NCBI GenBank assembly: GCA_910574345.1
Contig: CAJSZV010000012.1
Coordinates: forward strand, 1-64,000
DNA: 64,000 nt
Direction of reading: 5' to 3'
Source: Clostridiaceae bacterium
GTDB lineage: Bacteria > Bacillota > Clostridia > Lachnospirales > Lachnospiraceae
Below are positions 17,704-25,850 of the stretch, in pieces (within the stretch, counting starts at the first letter, position 1; every line of letters begins with the position of its first letter). The notes below the pieces were generated by a model. It had not been told where the DNA came from, searched no databases, and saw only the letters and a program-made list of their open reading frames with translations. Position numbers and translations under genes: made by a program.

Positions 17704-18588
17704 CTAATCAAGCTCCGGCCCTTCCGGGCGGCTGAAAGTGTAGCGCATGCTGGAACCGATCATGCGCATGTAACGGCGGATAAAATCTTTCATGGCATCC
17801 TCTGTCCTCATGCACAGATCCATATAATTGTAGTCCGGATTCTCCTTAAGGGCAGCCTTAATCTCCTCCACCGCATGGGCCATTACGTCTGTATTCACAT
17901 TGATCTTATTGATGCCGCAGGCCACTGCCCGGCGGATATTCTCCTCCCCTGCCCCGCTTCCTCCATGAAGCACCAAAGGCATGTTAAGGGTCTTTTTGAG
18001 AAGGGCAAGACGCTCAAAATCCAATTTGGGCACCATACCCTTAGGATAACTTCCGTGAGCCGTTCCTATGGCAACAGCTAGACAGTCGCAGTGGGTGCGG
18101 TCGACAAACTCCTTTGCCTGCTCCGGGTTGGTATAGTAATCCGTGTTTGCCTCATCTCCCGCCTCCGCATTGCCCACGTGTCCCAGTTCCGCCTCACAGG
18201 ACTTTCCGCATCCGTGAGCCAGCGCGGCGATCATCTGAGTGCGGCGCACATTCTCCTCGAACTCACAGGCCGACGCATCGATCATCACGCTGGAGAACCC
18301 TGCCTTAAGGGCAGTTACAAAATCCTCATAAGCAGAACCGTGATCCAGGTTAAAGGCTACCGGCACCCCTGCCCTCTCGGCCATGGACTTTACCACCGGG
18401 GGAAGGGCATAGCTGTGGCCGTGTTCCCGCATCTGCCTGGGTGATATGTTCAATATAATCGGAGAACATTCCTCTTCGGCACCCTCAATACAGGCTTTCA
18501 CCTGCTCCATATTCACGCAGTTCACAGCCATAACCGCATAGCCGTTCTCATGGGCGTGAATCAACATTTCCTTCATTGATACAAACAT
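17704..18588 (-). CDS. Class II ketose-bisphosphate aldolase family protein
   Basis: Zinc-dependent aldolase of 294 aa, in the fructose/tagatose-bisphosphate aldolase family. NLDHGSAYEDFVTALKAGFS carries the catalytic Asp and a Zn-binding His. GTAHGSYPKG and LVLHGGSGAGEENIRRAVAC supply the other His ligands and the phosphate/Na loop, and KINVNTDVM follows. It would split a ketose 1-phosphate or 1,6-bisphosphate into dihydroxyacetone phosphate and an aldehyde. No dedicated phosphofructokinase-type gene is nearby, so the substrate may be a monophosphate or be made by a housekeeping kinase. Between the transketolase and isomerase genes in one operon. Confidence 0.88.
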   Translation of the reverse strand: MFVSMKEMLIHAHENGYAVMAVNCVNMEQVKACIEGAEEECSPIILNISPRQMREHGHSYALPPVVKSMAERAGVPVAFNLDHGSAYEDFVTALKAGFSSVMIDASACEFEENVRRTQMIAALAHGCGKSCEAELGHVGNAEAGDEANTDYYTNPEQAKEFVDRTHCDCLAVAIGTAHGSYPKGMVPKLDFERLALLKKTLNMPLVLHGGSGAGEENIRRAVACGINKINVNTDVMAHAVEEIKAALKENPDYNYMDLCMRTEDAMKDFIRRYMRMIGSSMRYTFSRPEGPELD

Positions 18589-18605
18589 ATTGATCTCCTC
18601 TCTTT

Positions 18606-19562
18606 TTAGTGTAACCGGCGCTGTGCCAGACCGCGTCCGGCTTCTGCAATATCTCTGCAGGACATATGAAAAGCGTCAAGAAGCTCTTCCACATGGCCAA
18701 TCTGCCCAAAATGATCCTGCACTCCCATGCGCTTAAGGGGACAGGGAAGATGCTCGCTCAAAACCTCAGCTACAGCGCTTCCAAGGCCGTTATAGATACT
18801 GCCGTTTTCCGCTGTCACCACACATCCTGTTTTGGCGGCGCTTGCCAGAATCAGTTCCGTATCCAAAGGCTTTATGGTATGAATATTGATTACCTCGGCG
18901 TCAATCCCCTCCCCGGATAATTCTTCCGCTGCCTTTAAAGCCTCGGCAACCATGATTCCGCTGGCAATTATGGTTACATCCGTTCCCTCCTTAAGCACAA
19001 CTCCTTTTCCCAGCTTAAAATCCCTGTCTTTCTCGGAAAATATCTTGTATGTATTAGGGCGGAAAAGACGTATATAGACAGGTGTGTCAAGGGCCAGTAT
19101 CTGGGGGAACAAAGCCCTCAGCTGGCAGCTGTCCACAGGTTCGAAGACGGTCATAGTCGGGATCCCCCGCATAATGCCTATATCGTCCATAGACATATGG
19201 GTTCCTCCGTTTAATTCCGTGGTAATCCCAGGGTCCGAGCCGCACATCTTTACGTTGCATCCTGCATAGGCCACGCTCTGATTGACCTGATCGCAGCACC
19301 GCCTGGAAGCGAACACGGCAAAGGTATGGGTAAAAGGAATCTTCCCCATAAGGGACAAGCCTGCAGCCACGCACATCATATTGCTCTCGGCAATCCCCAC
19401 ATCAAAGGTCCTCTCAGGAAACACCTTCTGAAACTTATCCGTGGAGCCGCTGCGCATTAAATCGGCTTCCACAATGACGATTCTCGGATCCTTTGCGCCG
19501 TATTCCACAAGAAGATCCGAATAGACTTCTTTCAGGGCAATGTTTTCTCTCTCCAGTGTCAT
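18606..19562 (-). CDS. Transketolase, C-terminal subunit
   Basis: C-terminal half of a split transketolase, 318 aa, containing the pyrimidine-binding domain (VGIAESNMMCVAAGLSLMGK with the Glu that activates thiamine diphosphate) and the C-terminal domain (MVAEALKAAEELSGEGIDAE, VITAENGSIYNGLGSAVAEVL). It acts with the N-terminal subunit encoded immediately upstream (three bases between genes). The complex moves two-carbon ketol groups between sugar phosphates. Split forms are usual in Firmicutes and archaea. Its presence in a PTS operon suggests that the imported sugar enters the pentose-phosphate reactions or yields a special ketol donor. Confidence 0.93.
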   Translation of the reverse strand: MTLERENIALKEVYSDLLVEYGAKDPRIVIVEADLMRSGSTDKFQKVFPERTFDVGIAESNMMCVAAGLSLMGKIPFTHTFAVFASRRCCDQVNQSVAYAGCNVKMCGSDPGITTELNGGTHMSMDDIGIMRGIPTMTVFEPVDSCQLRALFPQILALDTPVYIRLFRPNTYKIFSEKDRDFKLGKGVVLKEGTDVTIIASGIMVAEALKAAEELSGEGIDAEVINIHTIKPLDTELILASAAKTGCVVTAENGSIYNGLGSAVAEVLSEHLPCPLKRMGVQDHFGQIGHVEELLDAFHMSCRDIAEAGRGLAQRRLH

Positions 19563-19565
19563 CTC

Positions 19566-20396
19566 TCATCCCTCCCCTGCTTCTATCTGCGCCATGGCCT
19601 GGGCGCACATCTCTTCCGTAATATTCATGCTGTGGCTTTCCGCTCTGTTTTCGGCAAACCCTACGCCTTTGCCTTTGGAAGTATTCAAAAGAATCATGGA
19701 TGGTTTTCCCTTCGTCTTTCTGGCCATGTCTATGGCATAATCAATGGCTTTGATGTCATGGCCGTCAATGCTCTGCACATGCCATCCGAATGCCTCCCAC
19801 TTTTTGTCCAAAGGCTCTAAGTCATTGACATCTCCTGTATATCCGTCAATCTGCAGTTTGTTGTAGTCCGTAAATGCAATAAGGTTGTCCAGTCTGCGGC
19901 TTCCCGCCAGCATGGCTGCCTCCCACACCTGGCCCTCCTGGCTTTCCCCGTCCCCGATGATCGTGTAGATAAAGCAGGGCCTTTTATCCAGCTTTGCCCC
20001 CAGGGCCATACCAACCGCCGTGGAAATCCCCTGCCCCAGACTTCCTGTGGACATGTCGATTCCCTTCGTAAGTTTCCTGTCGCAGTGGCTGGGAAGCCTG
20101 CTTCCAAATCGGTTCATGGTCTTTAATTCATCGGGAGATAAGAATCCTTTCAGAACCAGGGCCCCATAGACCACAGGGCCTGCATGGCCTTTTGATAACA
20201 CAAACCGGTCCCGGTCCTCCCAAAGAGGATCCTCCGGGCGCACATTCATGTATTTAAAATACAGAACGCTCATAACTTCACACAGGGACATGGTGCCTCC
20301 TATGTGGCCTTTTCCCACATTGGTTATGCTTCTCAAAGTCATCTTCCGTATCTCCACTGCTTTGCTGTGCAGTTCTTTGTATTCTGATTGTTTCAT
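19566..20396 (-). CDS. Transketolase, N-terminal subunit
   Basis: Thiamine-diphosphate-binding half of a split transketolase, about 276 aa. It shows GKGHIGGTMSLCEVMSVLYF, RDRFVLSKGHAGPVVYGALV, GSLGQGISTAVGMALG and the ThDP/Mg motif from GDGESQEGQVWEAAMLAG to about TDYNKLQIDG. The ATG at 20396 follows GAAGGAGTGAGG; the frame is open a little further, to 20405. It is 15 bases after the iron alcohol dehydrogenase gene and three before the C-terminal subunit. Cytosolic. Confidence 0.93.
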   Translation of the reverse strand: MKQSEYKELHSKAVEIRKMTLRSITNVGKGHIGGTMSLCEVMSVLYFKYMNVRPEDPLWEDRDRFVLSKGHAGPVVYGALVLKGFLSPDELKTMNRFGSRLPSHCDRKLTKGIDMSTGSLGQGISTAVGMALGAKLDKRPCFIYTIIGDGESQEGQVWEAAMLAGSRRLDNLIAFTDYNKLQIDGYTGDVNDLEPLDKKWEAFGWHVQSIDGHDIKAIDYAIDMARKTKGKPSMILLNTSKGKGVGFAENRAESHSMNITEEMCAQAMAQIEAGEG

Positions 20397-20411
20397 GGAC
20401 CTCACTCCTTC

Positions 20412-21536
20412 TCAATAGATCGATTGCAGCAAACACAGCAGGGATTCCTCTGTTATGACCGCCGGTGTAAGGGCAAGCTGAGGATAATAATTCATGGCTT
20501 CTTTTGCAATGCCCTTAAGATCCTTCTCCTCTGCACCTATGTCCCTAAGCCTTGTGGGCATATGAAGGTTTCCAAGGAGCTCCTCCACACCGTCCGCCAG
20601 GCTGTTAACACTCTCATATCCCAGTTCCTTTGCCAACCGCACCATCTTTGCCTCTTCCTTCTGTGTGCTTAATCGGATAAATGCCGGAAGAGAAAGGGCA
20701 CATCCCACACCATGGGCCACATGGTAGTTTGCCGTAAGGGGGTAGCTTAAGGCATGGGGACCGGTGGTCCTTGTCTGACTGAATGCAGCTCCGGCCAAAA
20801 GACTGGCTATGCACATATTCTTCCGTGCCTCCTTATCCTCCCCGGTATAATAGGCGGTCAGGAGATTATCTTTAATAAGCTTTAAAGCCTCCAGAGCACA
20901 GGCATCACAGAAAGGCTGGCTGTTTTTATTCCAGTAAGCCTCTATGGCGTGGCAGAAAGCATCCATCCCCGTGTTGGCAGTCACGGCAGGCGGCATGGTG
21001 TATGTGGCCTCCGGATACAGCACCGCCATGTCCCCATAAAAATCAGGGCGGACCAAAGGGATCTTGGCTCCTGTCTCGGAGCTGGTGTAGACGCCTACAT
21101 TCGTAACCTCGCTGCCTGTTCCCGCCGTAGTGGGAATAAGGATGAGACGCAGCCGCCGGTCCGGAATCTCCTTTCCTCCCTCCAGACACTCCACAAACCT
21201 TTTATCAGAACCTGCCATACAGGCTGCCGCCTTAGCCGTATCAAGACAGCTCCCTCCCCCAAAGCCGATAACCGCAGATGCTCCCGCTGCTTCGATTGCT
21301 GCCTTGCAGGCATCTACCGTATCTGTAGAAGGATTGGGTTCAATATGATGAAAATAGTTTACCCGTGCTGCAGTTATGGACTTTCCCAAAGTCAGGGCCT
21401 GTCCCGATTCATAAAGAAAAGGGTCAGTCACAATCACAGCCGAGTCTCCCCCGATCTCATCCGATAAGTCAAGCTGTCCCTCATCGGCCATGAGAATCTC
21501 CACAGGCATGAAAAAACGAAATTTTATGTTTTTCAT
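20412..21536 (-). CDS. Iron-containing alcohol dehydrogenase
   Basis: NAD(P)-dependent group III dehydrogenase of 374 aa. The nucleotide loop AVIGFGGGSCLDTAKAAA and the segment IPTTAGTGSEVTNVGVY are followed by the metal ligands: D and H in TGMDAFCHAIEAY, H in TTGPHALSYPLTA and H in YHVAHGVGCALSLP. It is the first gene of the PTS-transketolase operon, after AAAGGAAAGAAAG. It may oxidise a sugar alcohol (or its phosphate) before the transketolase step, or reduce an aldehyde such as glycolaldehyde formed by the aldolase. Neither is decided by sequence. Confidence 0.88.
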   Translation of the reverse strand: MKNIKFRFFMPVEILMADEGQLDLSDEIGGDSAVIVTDPFLYESGQALTLGKSITAARVNYFHHIEPNPSTDTVDACKAAIEAAGASAVIGFGGGSCLDTAKAAACMAGSDKRFVECLEGGKEIPDRRLRLILIPTTAGTGSEVTNVGVYTSSETGAKIPLVRPDFYGDMAVLYPEATYTMPPAVTANTGMDAFCHAIEAYWNKNSQPFCDACALEALKLIKDNLLTAYYTGEDKEARKNMCIASLLAGAAFSQTRTTGPHALSYPLTANYHVAHGVGCALSLPAFIRLSTQKEEAKMVRLAKELGYESVNSLADGVEELLGNLHMPTRLRDIGAEEKDLKGIAKEAMNYYPQLALTPAVITEESLLCLLQSIY

Positions 21537-21933
21537 ATTCTTTCTTTCCTTTCGTTATATTTATTTAAAGTTTCGATTTATTTTTGTTTTATGGTATAAT
21601 CTTAACGCTTATCCATATTTTTGTCAATTAGGAAACTTGTTTCTTATATATTTTTGTACAAATTGACCAGGCGCAAACCCTCTTCTTTCGTTTATTTCTT
21701 TTTCTTTCGAAATATGCACATTAATCTTGTATAATATGATTTTTTTCTTTCTATTTTCGGATATTTCTTCTATTTCTTCCGTTATTTTTACTAAATCTTA
21801 TATAATTTTTATGGATTTTCCATTTATTTTCAAGATATATCTTGTCTTTTTGGGAGAAATCATGTACTATTAAATCAAGAAAAGAAATAAAAGAAATATT
21901 TTTACTCCTTTATAGAAAGGTGCGAAAAATAAT
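21537..21933. promoter_or_regulatory. Divergent promoter region with repeated TTTCG operator-like boxes
   Basis: On the minus strand a promoter for the PTS-transketolase operon reads TTGACA (21622-21627), 17 bases, TAAGAT (21599-21604). Repeated TTTCG boxes occur at 21550 and 21571 (21 bases apart, just downstream of the -10), at 21686 and 21705, and at 21755. Related TTTATTTC / GAAATAAAAG words appear near 21880. DeoR-family repressors typically bind such repeats, so the divergent DeoR protein probably represses both directions. Candidate -10 boxes for deoR are the TATAAT motifs at about 21730 and 21800. The whole region is very AT-rich. Confidence 0.65.
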
Positions 21934-22722
21934 ATGAACAGCAGAGAAAAGTATATTTTACAGGTTCTCCAGCAGAGAGGCTCTGTCTCCCTCTCCGAAT
22001 TATCCAATACCCTGGGAGTTTCCCTGGTAACTATCAGAAAAGACGTGTCCGACCTGGAGAGCCAGGATCTGGTCTCAAGACAGCACGGAAAAGTTTCGCT
22101 TCCTTTTCAATACGAAAGCAGCCAGATTCCTTTCGGGCTCAGGGCTGTTGTAAATGAACAGGATAAAAGGATGATCGCCAAGGCCGCAGCCAGGCTTGTC
22201 CAGCCGGGCGATGCCATTGCCCTTGATTCCGGCACCACCACCGCCATGATTGCGGAGGAGATCAAGTCTCTTCCCCCTGTCAGCATTGTGACCAATTCTA
22301 TCCGGGCAGCTATGGCCCTGGAGCAGAGTCAGCACGCCGTATTTTTAGCCGGCGGACAGATGTTAGGGCGCAGCCTGTGCACTGTAGGGCCTGAAGCGGA
22401 AAAGATTTTCTACTCCCTGAGACCAAACAAGGTCTTCGTAGGCACAACGGGAATCTCCGGAGACTTAAGCCTGACTGCCTCCCTCAGCAATGAAGCCGGT
22501 GTAAAGCGGGCCATGATCCAGGTAGCCAGCCGGGTAATTCTGGTCACCTCCCACGAGAGTTTCCGCAGAAACCGCATGTTTATCTTCTGCAATGCCTCTC
22601 AGCTTGACTGCATCATCACCACCCACCCGGAACCGCCGGATTCCATCATGGAACAGATTGCCGCCCACAATATCCATCTGGTCTATGCGGACGACCCGGA
22701 GTCAGTGAAGGGGCTTTCTTAG
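21934..22722 (+). CDS. DeoR/GlpR-family transcriptional regulator
   Basis: Repressor of 262 aa. The N-terminal winged HTH (KYILQVLQQRGSVSLSELSN and VSLVTIRKDVSDLESQDLVS) is followed by a ribose-isomerase-like effector domain (ALDSGTTTAMIAEEIKS, FLAGGQMLGRSLCTVGPEA, FVGTTGIS) that binds a sugar phosphate. The start follows AGAAAGGTG. It is divergent from the nine-gene PTS-transketolase operon and most likely represses it until a phosphorylated intermediate accumulates. The stop codon lies in the loop of the terminator hairpin. Confidence 0.92.
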   Translation: MNSREKYILQVLQQRGSVSLSELSNTLGVSLVTIRKDVSDLESQDLVSRQHGKVSLPFQYESSQIPFGLRAVVNEQDKRMIAKAAARLVQPGDAIALDSGTTTAMIAEEIKSLPPVSIVTNSIRAAMALEQSQHAVFLAGGQMLGRSLCTVGPEAEKIFYSLRPNKVFVGTTGISGDLSLTASLSNEAGVKRAMIQVASRVILVTSHESFRRNRMFIFCNASQLDCIITTHPEPPDSIMEQIAAHNIHLVYADDPESVKGLS

Positions 22723-22731
22723 GAAAGCCCC
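22710..22731 (+). terminator. Terminator hairpin overlapping the deoR stop codon
   Basis: A 9-bp perfect stem (GGGGCTTTC / GAAAGCCCC) encloses a TTAG loop, and the TAG stop codon of the regulator (22720-22722) lies within that loop. The downstream sequence is only moderately T-rich. Confidence 0.6.
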
Positions 22732-22796
22732 TGTCTGTGCTCTGCTTTGAATGGTTCTGAATAAGCGCTTTCTATTTTTAATCATTGATTCATTGA

Positions 22797-23078
22797 CAAT
22801 CTGATATACTGGAATCCATAGACAGAAATATAGCAGCCGGTAATATCACCATATCCGATGCAAGAGTTTTAAGAGGGGTAACCTGGCAGCTATATTACCA
22901 TATTTATCAAAAATATGAAGAAATGGAGGAGGCAGGCGTGAATCAATGAGTAGAAGATGCAATGATCCTGGAAACCGATATTCTTGAAAAAAAGTACAGA
23001 GAAGAATTGGAGAAGATGGAAATCCAGCATGCCAAAGCGGTCAGGGAAAGAGATACTGCTATCAAGGCTAAAGACTAA
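22797..23078 (+). pseudogene. Degenerate small ORF with internal stop, family not recognised
   Basis: One frame reads SDILESIDRNIAAGNITISD, then RVLRGVTWQLYYHIYQKYEE and MEEAGVNQ. A TGA follows (22947-22949), and then, in the same frame, VEDAMILETDILEKKYREEL and a charged helical tail to TAA at 23076-23078. No start codon is present. A single TGA-to-TGG change would join both parts, so this looks like a decayed C-terminal portion of a helical protein. It somewhat resembles tails of transposase/nuclease (Rpn/PD-(D/E)XK) family proteins, but that is a guess. The rest of 22732-23146 shows nothing. Confidence 0.4.
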
Positions 23079-23146
23079 ATTCTTTAATTAATGCGGATTT
23101 CCCCACCCTTCTTCCATAAATCACAGACATCTGTTAAGCTGTCAAT

Positions 23147-25021
23147 TCACTGCTCCAGTGTCTCCCCCCACTCCAGACACCTCTGGGTCCACTCCTGCAC
23201 ACAGGCCTCATACTCCCCTTTCAGCCCCTCATAGATCTCCTGGTCTTCCCACTCCTGCCCTTTCCAGAAGCCCTCCGACTCCTGCCAGCCCTTAAGCAGC
23301 TCCTCCATGGCATTCCAGGCAGCCTCTGCTCTCTCCCTGGCCATGTCCATAGGCTCCGCAGCCAGCTTAAGTTTCCATTCCTCATAAGCCTCATCCTCAG
23401 GAATCTCCCGAAGCCGGTGGCGCTCTGCCTTTGGCACGGCTCTCATCCCTGCGATAAGGGCCTGATCCTCGGCCCTGACCTTGGCCGCCATGGTTCCTCC
23501 CCCGGCTTCCTTCTTTTTCCTCTCTAAGTAATGGTCATAGCCAAAGGGATAGTACATCACCTCACGGCCCTCCAGAATCAGCACCGCGTCTGCCACCTGC
23601 CGGATAAAATACCGGTCGTGAGACACGAACAGAATGGTGCCTGTATAGGCCCGAAAAGCCGACTCAAGGGTCTCCTTGGCATGAATATCCATGTGATTTG
23701 TGGGCTCGTCAAGAATGAGAAAATTAGGACGGCTAAAGAGAAGCTCCGCCAGCACAAGTCTTGCCTTCTCTCCCCCTGACAGGCTTTTCACCGCCTTGGC
23801 CGCCTCCCTGCCGCCAAAAAGATAACTGCCCAGAATCCCTCTGGCCTCCTTCTGTGAAAGAGCCGGAAACAGCTCATGAAAATGCTCAAATACGGTCTTA
23901 TCCGAGGTGATTTCCGCCGAATGCTGGTCAAAATATCCTATAGTGATCCGGTTTCCCAGAGAACATTTTCCCGCAAGGGGCGGTATCAGGCCTGCCACCG
24001 TTTTTAGGAGGGTGGTCTTCCCTGTCCCGTTAGGCCCTAGGATTCCGATCTTCTGCCCCCTCTTAATACGCATGGTAAGTTCCAGCAAAGGCTTATCGTA
24101 TCCCGCCTTTAACTCCTTGGCCTCCATCACCCATTTGCTTCCCATGATTTCAGGATTCATCTCCCCTGTAAAGATATGAGCCTCATCCTCCCTGGGCTTC
24201 GGGATAATCTCCATCCGCTCAATGGTCCTTTTCTTGGACCTGGCAAAAGCTGCTTTAGTAGGCTTGTGCTTAAACCGTTCAATCACCTCATTAAGCCTGC
24301 CTATCTCTTCCTGCTGCCTCTCATAAGCCTTTCTTTGAATCTCAATATTCTTCAGCTTTTCCTGGCGGTAATGGGTGTAATTACCCGGATAGCGGGTCAG
24401 TCGTTTGTCTTCCACCTCATATACCACATCAGCCACCTGATCCATGAAAAACCGGTCGTGGGACACCAGAACCACCGCTCGGTCATACTGCCGCAGATAT
24501 CCCTCCAGCCATTCTACGGTCTCTATGTCCAGATGATTGGTAGGTTCGTCCAGGAGAAGAATGTCCGGCTTCTCAAGAAGAAGACGGATAAGAGCGATCT
24601 TGGTCTGCTCCCCGCCGGAAAACTCCGAAAGCCTCTTCTTTTTGTCCGCCCTGGCCAGTCCAAAGCCTGTAAAAAGCCTGTCATACTCCTTCTCGTATTC
24701 AAAGCGTTCTGCGCTATATAGATCCTCATGAGGGCAGTGCTCCAAAAGCTCCTCCTCCACGGTCTTTGTCACGTCCCCAAAAGCCTGCTGCCCCAGAAGC
24801 CCTATGGTCAGCCGCCTGGAGCTTGAGATCCCCGGTCCCTGTCTCTTATCATCCCGATCCAGTTCCAAGTCTCCTGCGATCACCCTTAAAAGCGTGGTCT
24901 TCCCGGCGCCGTTGATTCCGGTCAGGGCAATCTTTTCCTTACCTTTTATCTGAAAATAAATATGGGACAGCACCGGTATCCCGCCTAAGGATACGGTGCC
25001 GTCCTTGATCTCATACAACAT
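23147..25021 (-). CDS. ABC-F family ATP-binding protein
   Basis: Soluble tandem-ATPase protein of 624 aa without membrane segments, as in the ABC-F translation factors. The first cassette has GINGAGKTTLLRVIAG, the signature LSEFSGGEQTKIALIRLLLE and LLLDEPTNHLDIETVEWLE. A charged linker follows (about 245-300, with KHKPTKAAFARSKKRTIERM). The second cassette has GILGPNGTGKTTLLKTVAG, KSLSGGEKARLVLAELLF and LILDEPTNHMDIHAKE. A C-terminal extension of about 120 residues is rich in Trp and Glu. Such proteins act at the ribosomal E site. Some protect against antibiotics, but nothing here shows resistance activity. A good AAAAGGA site precedes the start. Confidence 0.9.
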   Translation of the reverse strand: MLYEIKDGTVSLGGIPVLSHIYFQIKGKEKIALTGINGAGKTTLLRVIAGDLELDRDDKRQGPGISSSRRLTIGLLGQQAFGDVTKTVEEELLEHCPHEDLYSAERFEYEKEYDRLFTGFGLARADKKKRLSEFSGGEQTKIALIRLLLEKPDILLLDEPTNHLDIETVEWLEGYLRQYDRAVVLVSHDRFFMDQVADVVYEVEDKRLTRYPGNYTHYRQEKLKNIEIQRKAYERQQEEIGRLNEVIERFKHKPTKAAFARSKKRTIERMEIIPKPREDEAHIFTGEMNPEIMGSKWVMEAKELKAGYDKPLLELTMRIKRGQKIGILGPNGTGKTTLLKTVAGLIPPLAGKCSLGNRITIGYFDQHSAEITSDKTVFEHFHELFPALSQKEARGILGSYLFGGREAAKAVKSLSGGEKARLVLAELLFSRPNFLILDEPTNHMDIHAKETLESAFRAYTGTILFVSHDRYFIRQVADAVLILEGREVMYYPFGYDHYLERKKKEAGGGTMAAKVRAEDQALIAGMRAVPKAERHRLREIPEDEAYEEWKLKLAAEPMDMARERAEAAWNAMEELLKGWQESEGFWKGQEWEDQEIYEGLKGEYEACVQEWTQRCLEWGETLEQ

Positions 25022-25077
25022 TCCTTTTACTTCCCCTTGTGCCGGGCGGCGCCTCCCAAAGGAGGATACTGCCCTCT

Positions 25078-25677
25078 CTACTGATATGTTCTCAGGATTC
25101 CTGTCATCTCTGTCTTTGTGTAGGTCTTTAATGTGATCTCTTTCCCATCAATATAGATAGTCGGCACTGACTTGACTTTCAAATCCTCTCTGGAATGTCT
25201 GACTGCCTCCTTCTCCTCTTTCCCGTAGATCCCATCAATCAAAGCCTGCTTAAAATCTTCCCGGTCAAGACCGCTCTCAGCCGCCAGATCCGACAGAAGC
25301 TCCATATCCCCTATGTCCTTCTCGTCAATAAAATAGGCACGGTAAACCTTGTCTCCATACACTTCCCCTTTTCCCTGCTCTTTGGCATAGAAATATCCTT
25401 CAAAGGCCAGTCTGGTATAAGGTCTTGGGCATATATTGGGCGGCAGTTTCATGTCCAGTCCCAGCTCCTTACATGGCTCCACCAGAAGCTGATAATGAGC
25501 CTTTCTCCTCTCGTCATGGCAGGTATCCACCCTGGGTTCGGGTTCCGCCGTGAGTTCCAAGGGCTGCAGGGTAATCTCAGCCTCCATGCCAAGCTCCTCA
25601 AGGGACTGTCTAAGGGCCTCCTTTGCCACCAGGCAGTAGGGACATACAAAGTCTGTCACAAATAAAATGTCCAGCAT
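25078..25677 (-). CDS. DsbA-family (FrnE-like) thioredoxin-fold oxidoreductase
   Basis: Thioredoxin-fold protein of 199 aa. The active-site CPYC is at about residues 13-16 (TDFVCPYCLVAKEALRQSLE), followed by a helical insert and the cis-Pro loop KSVPTIYIDGKEI near the C terminus, as in DsbA/FrnE proteins. No signal peptide, so probably a cytosolic disulfide oxidoreductase or glutathione-transferase-kappa-like enzyme. It lies 56 bases downstream of nothing related and precedes the ABC-F gene on the same strand. The substrate is unknown. Confidence 0.82.
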   Translation of the reverse strand: MLDILFVTDFVCPYCLVAKEALRQSLEELGMEAEITLQPLELTAEPEPRVDTCHDERRKAHYQLLVEPCKELGLDMKLPPNICPRPYTRLAFEGYFYAKEQGKGEVYGDKVYRAYFIDEKDIGDMELLSDLAAESGLDREDFKQALIDGIYGKEEKEAVRHSREDLKVKSVPTIYIDGKEITLKTYTKTEMTGILRTYQ

Positions 25678-25734
25678 AGCGATTCTCCTTCTTACAAATA
25701 TATTGTCTCGTTTTTTATTGTATCAGCCGCAGGG

Positions 25735-25850
25735 ACAAAATGCAAGTCTGTCAAAGCCCGGCGCATAAACTGTAACCTGGGTTCTGGATGGAGTGATCGT
25801 CAGCTCAGCCTCCCCTCCAATTTTCTTTGACAGTCTCGTTAAGATTCGCC
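25735..25850 (-). pseudogene. Possible gene-end remnant between the nuclease and DsbA-like genes
   Basis: On the minus strand the frame RILTRLSKKIGGEAELTITP, continuing SRTQVTVYAPGFDRLAFCPC and a stop, looks protein-like in composition. It has no start and resembles no family I know. It could be the 3' stub of a gene cut by arrival of the restriction system. Weak evidence. Confidence 0.2.
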
